From NCBI GenBank assembly GCA_949825025.1, contig OX463780.1:46666979-46730978 (forward strand): a stretch of 64,000 bases of DNA. Direction: 5' to 3'. The stretch is from Siphlonurus alternatus. Lineage: Eukaryota; Arthropoda; Insecta; Ephemeroptera; Siphlonuridae. The notes under the pieces are model-generated. The model searched no databases. It had not been told where the DNA came from and saw only the letters and a list, made by a program, of their open reading frames with translations. Shown one piece after another: positions 1 to 46,294 of the stretch; position 1 is the first letter of the stretch; each line of letters opens with the position of its first letter. The translations under genes were made by a program, and so were the position numbers.

Positions 1-318
1 AATTTAGGAATCCATTAAAACATAATCGAAAGTCTTAATAAAAGACAGCTGATTTGCATTATGAAAGGACGTTTTCTTGGAAAGAGAAAGAAGTTGATGC
101 ATTCCAATTAAAATTTATTTATTTACAATTGATGATAAGAATTCCATCAAACTACATCAGTGAATGTTCTATCTACCATTGTAACATAAATCAAGAAAGC
201 TCTTCCAGCTATGTTTTACTTTATCTCAAGAAAGTACGTTTGTGTGATTTATTCAAGAAATCCTCTGCAATGATTGAGATTATTTGTACAAAAAAAAAGA
301 GTCATAAAAAAGTGCGAC

Positions 319-650
319 AATGGACAACATATATGAAAAAAAATTATTGCAGAAATAAATAGAAGGTACCAAATTATGCTACTCTGAATTTTTTCACATT
401 TTTTTGAGACCCGGAACTATTTTTAAATAATTATTGAAAGTCATGTGATTTCAGTTGGCACCCCTGAATTCTAAATAAAAAGGATAGAGACTGGACGCCT
501 ATTGACGCCTCCAGGGGGCGTGGTCGCACTTTCAATAATTATTTAAAAATAGTTCTGGGTCTCAAAAAAATCAGAAAAAATTCAGAGTAGCATAATTTGG
601 TACCCTCTATTCATTTCTGCAATAATTTTTTTTCATGTATGTTGTCCATT
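319..650. repeat. Fold-back MITE, family A copy 1
   Basis: Near-perfect inverted arms start AATGGACAAC and end GTTGTCCATT, with ATTATGCTACTCTGAATTTT and its complement inside. The centre holds GACGCCTCCAGGGGGCGTGG. It appears inserted in an older inverted repeat (GTCATAAAAAAGTGCGA at 301 against TCGCACTTATTTGAC at 671). Confidence 0.85.
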
Positions 651-769
651 AAAGTGATTGTACTCGCTCTATCGCACTTATTTGACCGTTCATAGCAAGC
701 GAACAATTCATTGACCCAGAATATATGTGTCGTATATACGAGGTTTTGATGTAATAAACCTTGTGCACA

Positions 770-881
770 GTACACTCGTCGCCTTGGAAAATTTCCACCA
801 CCATGCCCTGTGTTATTCTTACGAGGCATCATGGTGATTAACATGACAGCAAAGGGAAATTTTCCAAGACGACAGCTGTAC
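770..881. repeat. Inverted-repeat element, CTCGTC(A/G)CCTTGG family
   Basis: GTACACTCGTCGCCTTGGAA against TTCCAAGACGACAGCTGTAC, with GGAAATTTTCC inside. Related to the sequence at 33810-33885. Confidence 0.65.
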
Positions 882-1063
882 ATAATTATAAGATAATGGT
901 ATCGCAACAAAAATATGTAGCATTTGCAACACAATATTTCGATGTGACATAATATGAATTTTCTATAAAAATCATCATTGTACAATGCATCAGCTTCTTT
1001 CAAGGTCAGGTGAGGTAGGTCAGGTACCTTGGAGTGCGAGGCTAGCTAGTTATGACCCCTCAG

Positions 1064-35419
<34,356 letters not shown>

Positions 35420-35615
35420 GCACCAAACCCTGAGGAACTCCACAGACTGACGACAGTGTCCTCTAGTGGCCACTCTCCTAATTAACTTGGGAGACAGTGC
35501 GCTCTAGCGTGCATTCTCCTAACTAAATTGTCATAAACTCACTAGTGCATTGAGTGACGTAATGATGATATCAGTGACGTCATCGCTTGGATTTAATCTT
35601 TAGTGAAAAAAAAAT

Positions 35616-35621
35616 AATAAA
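35616..35621 (+). terminator. Probable whirlin polyadenylation signal
   Basis: AATAAA about 200 nt after the whirlin stop, within an A-rich stretch that holds overlapping copies. Position fits a short 3' UTR. Confidence 0.5.
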
Positions 35622-36408
35622 AATAAATAAATACTCTGAAATATCAGAATATCAGTGCCGTGTTTAACATCATCAATTTTAAATAATAAACAATTAAGTT
35701 ATATATGATGAATTTGTTATTATAAATATTGATATTTACAGATAATTCTTAATCCTCTGTTATGTTTTTCATGGTCGTATTTAAATAAATTATGGCAATC
35801 TATATTTTACTGTCAACAATATAACATCTTCATTGATTTCAAAAAATCACTTAACTAATTAAGATGTGGCTTAATTGATTATATATACAAAGAACTACAA
35901 ATTTCAATGTTATTTTTAATTGTGTTGGCTTATTGTTGTAAGCTATATTTTTAATTCCTCTAAGCTAACTTTTGTAAACTTAAACTATTAAACTATAATA
36001 ATAAATCATAAGAGAGGTTTTAAGAATTCTGTGTTTCAATATTTTAGATACAGTGTTTATTAAATATCATGAGTTTCGCCCCATGATAAAAATGTTTTAT
36101 TGTTAAGTTTTTTCACTTCTTATATTATATATAATAATATTAATAATTAATACTTGGCCCACTATTATTGTGACTTATTCAAGACTTTTATTAAAAATCA
36201 CAAAGAAAATGAACAAATATTTGATAAATTAAATCAAATATATAATAAATAAGGCATTACAATGCACACTAATTTGACGCTTATTGGTGTTATGTATAAA
36301 ATGTATTTAAAAAGAATTAATAATATAGTTTTTTTGTTTAATTATTATGATAATGTTATCTGTTGAACAGAGCATTGTTTGTAAATTAATATTTAGGGTA
36401 TTTTTTAA

Positions 36409-36424
36409 TGACGTCATGACGTCA
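36409..36424. promoter_or_regulatory. Tandem TGACGTCA pair
   Basis: Two abutting octamers, TGACGTCATGACGTCA, about 1 kb downstream of the whirlin stop. Perfect CRE consensus twice. Confidence 0.35.
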
Positions 36425-36668
36425 TTGAAACTCTCCTTAATCAATCTGTAGTTAGGCAGCCCGGTAAATTTGAAATTGTTGCTTTTTTTAAAGCAGCAGA
36501 TGATTCAAATAAACATAATCACAGTTGTCGAAACAGCCCCCTTGTAAGTTAACAGCCTATCAAAGATAATGTACCATCACTCTTTGATAAAGATACTTGA
36601 AAGCTTTTTTCGTCTGCAATGACCAGTCAAAACAATTTTACAATAGTAAAATAAATTTCATCAGTTAA

Positions 36669-37006
36669 AGGCATACAGGCCTCAAAATACAAATTGGACA
36701 GTCACCAAGTGGGTTTAGAGTATATAAACAACATTCGCTTCATTTTTTTCCACGCGTAATGCATCCGTGCGAAGTCGCAGTTCAAAGTAAAAAATTTAGT
36801 CCTTGATGACGTCACAAAGTCCTTGATGACGTCACAACTCAATGCTAATCGGTGCTAGCTGTGTGTTGTGATGTCAGCAAGGACTTTCTTTACAGCGCGA
36901 CTTTGCACAGACGCACCGCGCGCAGGTAAAAATAATATGAATGTTGATTATAAACTTGAGCAACACTTAATGTCTGTCTAATTTGTAATTTGAGGCCTGT
37001 ATACCT
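36669..37006. mobile_element. TTAA-flanked inverted-repeat element, 338 bp
   Basis: TTAA at 36665-36668 and 37007-37010 brackets AGGCATACAGGCCTCAAA and TTTGAGGCCTGTATACCT. Inner inverted segments include GTCCTTGATGACGTCACAA (twice in tandem) against TTGTGATGTCAGCAAGGAC. TTAA duplication is typical of piggyBac-type transposition (inference). Confidence 0.8.
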
Positions 37007-37502
37007 TTAATGGATCTTTATTTGCTTCAAGCGATATTTAGTTAAGTATTTTAAATAATCATAATATAATACTTTACAAATATGCAAAATTATTTAACAA
37101 GTTTTTTTGTTATACACGTGTGTTTTATTTTTTTTTCGCATTTTAGTCATTAAAGTTATTAAAATCCGATTCTGTGGCTTAAATTAATAAAATCAAATTA
37201 GTTAAAAAAAAAATGGAAATAAAAATGCCTCCAAAAGCTGGATATTTTAAATATTCTCCTTAAGTTTGGCAACCCGCATTACGCAGGCGTTGGAAAAGTT
37301 GCATACTTTAGTTCAAATTCCGAAACAAAAATTGATAAAAGAACTTTAAATTGGAAACTGACAATTTCAAAATAATAATGCAACAGTTTCATAATTTTTG
37401 TTTTTAAACTGAGTGAAAATTTTGTTTAAAACGAGCTCTGATCATTGCAATCCAGGTTAAATCTGAAGGTTATTAACTTAACAAGGGCTGATCGCAGACC
37501 AT

Positions 37503-37565
37503 GTGCCAAACCCCGCCTGCCTCGCCCCTCACGTGGGGATGACGTCATCAAAGTGGGCGGGACTC
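37503..37565. promoter_or_regulatory. Promoter-like motif cluster between whirlin and SCOC
   Basis: CCCCGCC, CACGTG-like TCACGTGG, TGACGTCA (37540) and GGGCGGG fall within about 60 bp in A+T-rich DNA. It lies 4.7 kb upstream of the SCOC start codon, whose first non-coding exon is unknown. It could also be part of a repeat. Confidence 0.25.
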
Positions 37566-40500
37566 CTCAAAGTAAACAAAATATCGCAACTAGAAAACGT
37601 GTGTAGTCATGATTTTGCTGCAGCTTCCAGCATAAAACAATGCTCAAAACTTAGAGTGGCTTGCATTGTGTTGCTTTCACTAAATTTATAATCATGTTAG
37701 TTGGTGCATGATTTTCATAAAAATATTATTAATAAATTATAATAATTAATGTTAAGGTTATAAAATATTGATTTATTGATGCAGAAGAGTTTTAAATTAA
37801 AATATAAATAAATATCTAAAATCTTGGGCTCCGAAATATATTTTTTTAAGTTTCTTTGAATTTACGTAAAATTTTCAAGTCAAATGAATAAAATTACATT
37901 CATAAAGTGTTGTAAGATTACGTTGAGGTCTACATTTTTTAAGTCTTGTAAATTTGTAAAAAAATAATAATAATAATGACATAAAACCGAGACTTAGAAA
38001 ATCGAGATATGAATGCGCACGGTTTTAAAGCATTTTATGAATGATGTACCCTTACCTATGTTTCTTGTGACTGAATTACTTTGACTAAAGATGTAATTTT
38101 TAGTTGAAAACTGCCACGTTTTGATGTAATAATTTGTTCATGTAAAAATCAACAGCAGCACATTGTAAGCTACGTTTGCCTCGAGAAGTTTAATAGAGAG
38201 TTTAGTTATCTGTTCGTCTCCTCGTATTTAGGCCTTGAATGTTCGGTGTGTAGATCCCGCAGCAGCAACCAGACGACATGCATGTAGATCTCTCTACTCG
38301 GACTCCCCTCCCCCCACTTTTTTGGTTTACTTTTTTATATAATGAGTCACTCAATTTTGAGTTTGGTTGCTTTCAAAATACTTGCTGCGATGCTGCGACA
38401 CGCTAAAAATGGCTAGATAGCAAAAATGCTTGTATTTGCAATTTGATTTTTCTTTTAAAATCACGGGGTACATTTATTTTGTTTTTAATTTTTGTATTTT
38501 CATTTAGTTAATGCAAATTTATACATATTTTATCATGAATTAATAGTAAAATGTTTTTAAAGTTAAAATAAATACAAACAATTTTTTGACTTCGTTTCAA
38601 AAGCACACATTAATTTTAATACCTAAATTTAATTATTATCTACCACCTCGTGGTATTAATTTTTACACTTAAATTAAGAGTGACGAATAAATTTGCTTGA
38701 AGTGTTTTGCATTTTCAAAATTTCATCAACCCCCCCGTGAAGTGTTCCCTAATAACGTGTTCAGCACCCCAAAAACTAAACCTAACTAGAGACAACCCAA
38801 TGTGCATTCATTGTATATAAATATACAGCAAAAATTCTCAAGTCTTAATAATAATAATGTTGTTATTATTAAAATATTTGAAATATTACAGCTTGAAAAA
38901 AATATAAGGTGAGAGGAAATAATAAAAAACTAATTGTTGTTGCTTGATAGAGAAATATTGTAAATATAAGACAATATGTTACGTGAACTCATATGAAAAT
39001 TAATTCTTAAAAATTGTATTAATGAAAACACCTTGGAAAATTTCTCGCACTATAAATGGCATGGCAACGGCCTTGATTTATTGCATGTTCACAATATTAT
39101 GAAAATTAATTATTTTTATTTTCAGAGTTAATTTCAAAAAGAGTTTACAAAAAAACATGATGACGCTGAAATTTATAAAAAAAACAAACAATTGTGTATA
39201 TACTTTAAAAAACGAAAAATAACTTGTTATATGAGAAAAATTGTTATGATTACTATTATAAGAAAAAAACGAATGTGTTATTTCACTATATTCAATAATT
39301 TGTTTAAATAAAATATAATATTATATATTTTCGTTCCTTAAAAAAACATGTTAATAATATAAAAAGCAGAAATGGCATCTTAATTATTCCTTGCGCCATT
39401 TTCCAACTACTAAATACGTTCATATTTATTGAGGAATGAGCCACTACTTTAAAATGTTAATTTACTGGCACCAAATCAAGCAAAATTTAGACAAATATTT
39501 TTAAAAAGTATTTACCATTTTTAAATTAACTCCGCTTCAAATATTTGAAAATTTGAGTATAAAAAATAGATAAGCTACTGTTATGAATTAAGTAGTACAT
39601 TGACAATAATTTATAAATTAAAAATAATTAAATTAAAATTTTCTCAATTAATTTCTGTTATTAAATTCACTGTCTAAAATCTCAAATCTGAATGGCCTAA
39701 CTTATATCGTAATATGTAATTTTTTTACTATTTAAATGAACATATTAAAAAAGTACAGTCACAATCAAAATTAATGGGACAGCGTACATGTCGTACTATT
39801 CACTCTGTCCCACTCTGTACATGTTATTTTCAAAACATTGGCAACAAAGAGTGACTCAATTAAGTAGAAGATGGCGCTCGGATCCAATCTAGCGATCTTA
39901 CATATCTACATTACTGCCTTACCACTGTCAAGCAGCAGCCATAACCACGGCAGAAAGCGCCATCCCTGGCGCCTCTACCTGGTGTGGCGTCACCAGTTTT
40001 GTTATTGTTGCGGACGAGCGGCGAACGATCACCCTCACCTCGACCCTACCAGCAGCAAATGCAGCATCCTATTTTTCAATTTTTACGCAGTCTCTGTACT
40101 GTACATTGTATAAAATAAAAATAACAGGGCAAATTGAAAACAAAATAATAAAAATTGTGTGTTCTTTCTTTAAATAGCAAAAACTTTATTTATTTTTTTT
40201 TTTTTTCCAAGAGGATAAAATTACATTTTTTCTAAGGTAAAATTGGAATAGGAAAAGGCTTAAATTTACAGTAAACACGTTTTTTATTTATTTATTTTAA
40301 ATTTTAGGCACATATATATGCATGCATGTAGAATTGTATGAGGTAGCAGAGTTTATTACCTTTTTTTTTAAACCTATATAACCATCAAATAATATCCCAG
40401 AGCAAATATCTAAAAAAAATATTTTCAATCTTTTGTAAAATATATATTATACTGTAATAACTGCTTATTTAGGGTGGTAAATATTTGCATATTTTCATAT

Positions 40501-41295
40501 GTGGATAGGAGGACTTTAAAATACATTATTTTTTTAAGCATCTCGCTAAAATCCTTAATTGCTACAAAACACCGTGACTTATAATTGTGTGTTAAAATTT
40601 TGCATGAATTTGGAGTGACATATTTGAATATGATTTTAAAGGTGTTAGATCCCACCCCACTACTTTTAATACTGTGTGTACCTTGGGTGAAATAATAAAT
40701 AAAATAAAATCTGACATAAAATACACAACTCGAGGTTCAAAAGTTAATAAAACATGCAGGTTGATATCCATTAATTAATGCTTTGATTTTAATTAATAAA
40801 TAAGTTATTTACTTATTTATTTTAAACCACATATATAAGACATGAAATCCTTCAATTATTATCAAGCGTACTGAGTGTTTGCTTGAGGAGGTTATTTTGA
40901 TGGAGAACGCGAAGCAGCTCGATCCTATAGCTAATAGAGACTTATCCTCATTGTCCTCTGGGTCTCCAACTCTCGATCCTTATTCCTCCGAGTGAATTTA
41001 AGCTCCTTCTGGCAGTCCGCCAAGAACAACCCTCCAGCTGGAGCCCACGTCCTCCTCCTCTTCCATCAGCTCTGCAGGAGGATCATCGATGATAATGTAT
41101 AATAAAGCTAGCTAGTGCATATGGATAGCTCTTTTAATTGCTTTGAAGGCAGCTTAGCCGCTATCGCTGCCAATCATCTCCCAGCATTGCAGTGACGTAA
41201 ACACGTCATATAATATGCATATATGTTAATTTTAGGAGCGTACGTATTATCAGAGATCTTATAAGAGCTAGCTAGTGTACTTTTAATTACTATAA

Positions 41296-41512
41296 TAAAG
41301 GTGGATTCACATGGCGATTTTTATCATGCGACGCGACGCGAATAATGCGCACTTGCTGTAACATCCATTGGCGGCCATATTTGGCGATTAAAAGAAAAAG
41401 AGCATCGTAATTAACGCGATTCGCGGCGAATTCGCCGCCGCATAGGATTTCACAGCTTTTACGTCAAAATCGCGTCGACTCGACGTTGTCGTCATCTGAA
41501 TCTCCGCCTTAA
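41296..41512. mobile_element. MITE, AAAGGTG...CACCTTT family, copy 2
   Basis: TAAAGGTGGATTCACATGGC against CATCTGAATCTCCGCCTTA. The centre is CpG-rich (GCGACGCGACGCG, GCGATTCGCGGCGAATTCGC) and holds the shared TAATGCGCACTTGCTGTAAC motif. Confidence 0.75.
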
Positions 41513-42217
41513 TTAATATAGCTGCATGCAGCTATTTATGGAGTGTGCTCGCGCGACATATATATGGCACGTACGGGTCAATCGATTCAATCACAAAATT
41601 TGTAGTTTATTTATAATTTAATACTGCCCAGAGCATTAATTCTAATTAGACGTCTTACGGTCTTAATTAGAATATAGGGACTTTTGATTTATTCGTTGTC
41701 CAACTTTGAAATTTTTCTTCAAAAACTGGCGCTCATAAAAAATGCGTCAACACCGATCTGGCAACGTTGCAATCCAGCTGGGAGTGTCTTGTAAATGGCC
41801 ACAGTGAAATAAAATTTGACAGCAAGTTAGAAAATCAATTTCATAATTGATATCAACCAATTTTCGGTATGTAATTACATAAAATTTTATTTTATATGCT
41901 TGTGTATGAAATTTTAGTTGCTAATTATGTAAACATGCTTTTTATTTTGTATATTTTTACACTGACATTTTGATGTTCCCATTTTTTTGGTTTTCTCTCA
42001 TTGTTTATGTATTTAGAACAAAAATTTTGTATATTATATTATTTTAGCTTTACAAATAGGTTAATTTGAATTCAAATATATCTGTTCTTTATTCAATACG
42101 TCTTGTATGAATATAATCCAGGCTGAATGAGATGATCATATGATTATTGATTGGAGAGCACAGTTTCTCTGCAGTACTATGCATATTTTTTATAGGTGGT
42201 TTTTCAATTTTCAGAAA

Positions 42218-45200
42218 ATGTCCATATCTACAGGAGCTAAGATTCAAGAGGAGATGAACAGCATTCCTCTAGCTGATGATGACCCACAAGGTATAATGCC
42301 CAACTTACTCTCACAGTAAGAATTTAACCCTACAGACTTTTATAAATGCAGGCTCGCGGGCAGATCTTGAAGCCGCCAATAAAATATGTCAACAGCTTTT
42401 TAATACAAAGATAGAAAAAGGGATATAATGGTCAGTATCCATCAGAAAAATTATATAGTCGCCATGTTCGTTTGCTAATTTTGACTCCTGCTACAACCAC
42501 CGCGCATTGGCGCGCAACCCTTCTGCGCACGTTTTTTCGGTTCGAAGTCAAAACACTACTACCGCGAAATTCTTTAGATGCTCTTTAATTAAACTGACCC
42601 AAGGCAAATAATAAAATTTTTATAGCAGCAAACGTAAAAGGTTAGTGCCAATACGTAATTTTAAATTTGCAAACATAACTTATTTAGAGGGTTAACAATA
42701 AGTGATCAAAAAATTGCTCCGTATAGGATCTTACATGCGCCCAATCTTTTTTTGTAAGTAAATGGGAGGACAAAGGATTGGTGATGTCATCATGGATGCT
42801 GACCATTGTTTATTTTTTGTAGGTTACAATACAAGCTGCAGTGTTATAGATAAATGATAAATATAAGCTGTAAAATTTTATTTATTGTATCTATTTATCA
42901 AAATCCTCCGGCCCCTCCTAAAATCCAGCCTTTCCTGGCTGCCTTCTGTCCTTGTCTTTAGGTTCCTCTCCTTCAGTAGGCAGGTTGGACACACAGAGAA
43001 ATAACTTTTAAAAAATGCAGTGTCTTGATTTCCACATTGAATTACAATAAAATTTAATTAAGTTATTGTATTCTACCATGTTTTAAGCTCTACAGAATTA
43101 TTTTTTAAATAATTTATATAATATTTGAGTTCAGATATGTGTTGATTTAAATTGTCCAAATATTATTATATATAACATTATTGATAATATTATTAGAGGT
43201 TTTTTTCTGTTTATCATTTTATGATTAGATTTAATAAAACAAAATAATAACCCGTCTTCACAAGTATTTTTAAAAGAGCTGCTATATCACACTAAAGTGA
43301 AACCTATGTACATACAACATAAGGACTATAGTGCTGTCCTACTCTTCTTCTCTCCTCCCCTGATCAACGTTAAGACTTGTTTGTCGACAGCGATCATCAA
43401 CGACGACTGTGACACGGCCGCGGACATGTCCATGTCTGACGCGATGGTGCGGGGACGCAGCATGGACTCGATCCCCTCGACCTTCACCAACGGCAGCAGC
43501 TCGCCCGGACCGAGCAGTGAGTACGGTAATAACGCCGGGCCAGCTGAGCGAGATCTCGGAGTGGTGCCACTTTATGTTCATTGCATGTGCATGGTGTGAT
43601 CTTTGGTACAAGGGAGGGTATTGCTGCTAAGATGCTACACTATCCGTTATAGTCCACTTGGGTTTTTGTAGAAGATGTACTTTGACATTTGTTTAGCCAA
43701 TGAGATCTCTTGTTTCAAACTGTCTACCAATAGCTGAATACGTAACAAACACAACAATATTAAAGGTGATAGACAGTAAAGTAATGCAGTAGCAAGCGGT
43801 GAAGTAGTATGTAGTTATCCATCTATACTCTAAAGGCAAACATTGTAATAGGTAAGTAGGTACCTTATTCTTCACCATTGCTACTGCATGCAAATATCAT
43901 TAAAAATAATGTTCTAACATTAAGGTGAAAAAAGTATTGTACACAAATTGCTAATGGAATCCACTCTTTGCGTCAGAGGTCAAAAGGACACTGTTTGTTA
44001 GATTACAGTAATTGTTTACTTTTATTGGAGAAAAATTATCCTTGGTTTGATTTTTGTGTGCTTCCTCTTCCTCTCCCTTTTTTTTTTTTTTTTTTTTTTT
44101 ATATACAATAACTTCATATTCATTATTTTTGCTCTTTACCTTTTGTTTTTTAAACTTAAAGTAGAATAAATACTTTACAATAATTATGGTATGTACCATA
44201 ATCATAATTATGTACCATAATTATGGTATGTACTCAAGATTAAATGAGGACTTTTTGTGCTACGTTAATACAATATATGAGTTGATGTGTTTTTAAATTT
44301 TAAATTAAGTTTTAAAATTTCTTGCAGCTATTAAAATTTAATTTGAAATTTTGATCCAAATCCAGGAGATTTGTCAATCTTCACAGTAGTTCATTCACTG
44401 TACTTGATGATCATTATACCCAATTACGTACTATAGTTCAAACACAAATCACATTTTACTTATATACCCACAATTTATTTAGATTATTCAAATGCTTAGA
44501 GCATCAAAGCTTGACCCACTTTAAACTGGTACTGAGGCACTCTTGTTGCAGGTCTGGACCCTGACATCAGCCCTGATGAACAGGAGGAGAAGGCGCGGCT
44601 CATCTCGCAGGTGCTGGAGCTGCAAAACACCCTGGACGGTGAGTGGAAGAGGGGGCTTTGTCGTAGGGGACAAGTCAACAATGATCACCAGTTTACCTTG
44701 TCTAAAATAATGATCTGCCTACCTCAATCATGTAACAATCAGCTGTGCTAAATCAGGTGAGGGCAATTATGAGCATCCCGCATTTCGATCATGGTAATTA
44801 ATTGTAAATGCAGAACACTCATTCTTGCACTAACCTGATTTAGCAGACAGCTCATTATAACATTGTTGCACACAATCAAGGTTGACAGATTGTTCATATT
44901 TCCAGACAAGGGACAATATTCTCAACATTAAATTAATTAAATTATGTGACCCCCCCCCCTTTTTTTTTTTTTTTTAAATACCATGAATAGCAGAAAATCA
45001 AATTGTTACATGCCAGTGCCTTATTTCTTAAACAAATGAACATCACAATGCAGATGTGTAGTGGTTGAACAAATTTTAATCTTATCTTAATGTAATAATA
45101 TTAACAATAAAAAATTAGATCATCTAAATTAAAATCACATTCAATACAGGATTTAGACCAAAAACATTTCTATTGAAGCACACTGACATTTTGCTATTTG

Positions 45201-45349
45201 TTTCAGATCTGTCCCAACGGGTGGACAGTGTCAAAGAGGAGAACTTGAAGCTGCGCTCGGAGAACCAGGTGCTGGGCCAGTACATCGAGAACCTCATGTC
45301 TGCCTCCAGCGTGTTCCAGTCCACCTCGCCCAAGAGTCGCAAGAAGTAG
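42218..45349 (+). CDS. SCOC: Short coiled-coil protein SCOC, complete
   Basis: Four coding exons: 42218-42290, 43391-43516, 44552-44638 and 45207-45349. All three introns are phase 1 with AG/GT ends, giving 142 residues. The start ATG lies 4 nt after an acceptor (ttttcag), so a 5' non-coding exon is likely upstream. Residues from about 78 to 125 form a heptad-rich coiled coil ([21 protein letters not shown], then [11 protein letters not shown]). This is followed by [15 protein letters not shown] and a basic tail SPKSRKK. That half is nearly identical to vertebrate SCOC as I know it. SCOC is a small dimeric or trimeric coiled-coil protein at the Golgi that binds ARL1/ARL2/ARL3-type GTPases and FEZ1 and affects autophagy. 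The N-terminal two exons ([20 protein letters not shown] and a Ser/Met-rich segment) are not conserved in my memory and may be alternatively used. Confidence 0.95.
44712..44921. mobile_element. Diverged MITE of the GTCCCTCGTCC family in a SCOC intron
   Basis: Inverted arms GTGCTAAATCAGGTGAGGGC and CTAACCTGATTTAGCAGACA, with right end ACAAGGGACAATATT. It lies in SCOC intron 3. Confidence 0.55.
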
Positions 45350-45516
45350 GCCCTTCGGTGCATCCTCACAGTTCCTCCGAGTTCAGAACGTGGCAGGCAG
45401 CGGTGCCCATTACAGTTTTGACAGCGACATTTCTGTTTACGTTACAATTATGTGAAAGTTTTAAGAAATATTTATATGTGTTTTAAATAATTTATCAGAT
45501 ATGCATTTATAATTTT

Positions 45517-45522
45517 AATAAA
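45517..45522 (+). terminator. Probable SCOC polyadenylation signal
   Basis: AATAAA about 170 nt downstream of the SCOC stop codon, the first canonical hexamer in the 3' flank. Confidence 0.55.
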
Positions 45523-46294
45523 AATAAGATTTTAGCAACAAAATTAAATTAGATTTCTTTTGAAAGTTGTTTTTGACAAAAGCCGCAGATAAGATTATAT
45601 TGATTGTGGTTGGACTTCAAACAATATGCTGATATATGCTGATAATGTACTGAATTCTGCACATGATCATTTTAGTCTTATCTTAAACTTTTTATTTGAA
45701 TTTGGTATTATTATTCACTAGCCACTGACTGGCATGATCTCAGCACGAGAGCCTTGCCGGCCACTCCCCTCCAACTCACTCGGTCGGAACATCTTTTTTT
45801 CCTCTCCTTGGGTCCTCATCTTACCCCCTGAGTCTTGAGCAACGTTGCAGCTTCTAGTCACGCATTCTTTCAGCTTTCTTCTCCTCACTCTGGCTCTAGT
45901 AATGTAGTCAAACGAGGTAACTTTTGAAACTCTTGAGGTGACTTTGAAACACCAATCAGACATCAGCTTTAAAATTCCCGTATCTCGCTCAGTGAAGAGC
46001 AATTTGAAACCTGTAGCGGGATTGGTTTTCACAGCTACCCTGGGGTTTCAGTATGACTGTAAAATTTTGTTGACACATCGTTTAGGAAATACTTTTTATA
46101 TCATTGCATGGTGTCATGCAGAACCAGTTTACTCACTTGCTTTTCTCAGAGAGTTGTGTTTTAGCTCATCTAAGCTAACTACTACCATTATTGGTACTGT
46201 AATATTTTATACAGATGTGTTACTAAATACTTACTGTACATAACTGAGCCAGATTTTCTTAGCACAAATCCAGAAATCTCATAAATCTGTATAT

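Larger units (their letters stand above)
35622..42217. other. Intergenic region between whirlin and SCOC
   Basis: Strongly A+T-rich. Holds the TTAA-flanked element, the MITE at 41296-41512, five TGACGTCA copies (36409-37547) and a G+C-richer patch at 40880-41090 with a 32-codon frame (MENAKQLDPIANRDLSSLSS start) lacking splice or domain support. The SCOC promoter should be here. Confidence 0.6.

Noticed and set aside
39871..40113. 80-codon plus-strand frame starting MALGSNLAIL
   Set aside because: Good start context, but no recognisable domain and it ends in low-complexity A+T-rich sequence; composition suggests a repeat patch.
43297..43611. Frames on both strands around the second SCOC exon
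   Set aside because: They are shadows or intron read-through of the G+C-rich SCOC exon.
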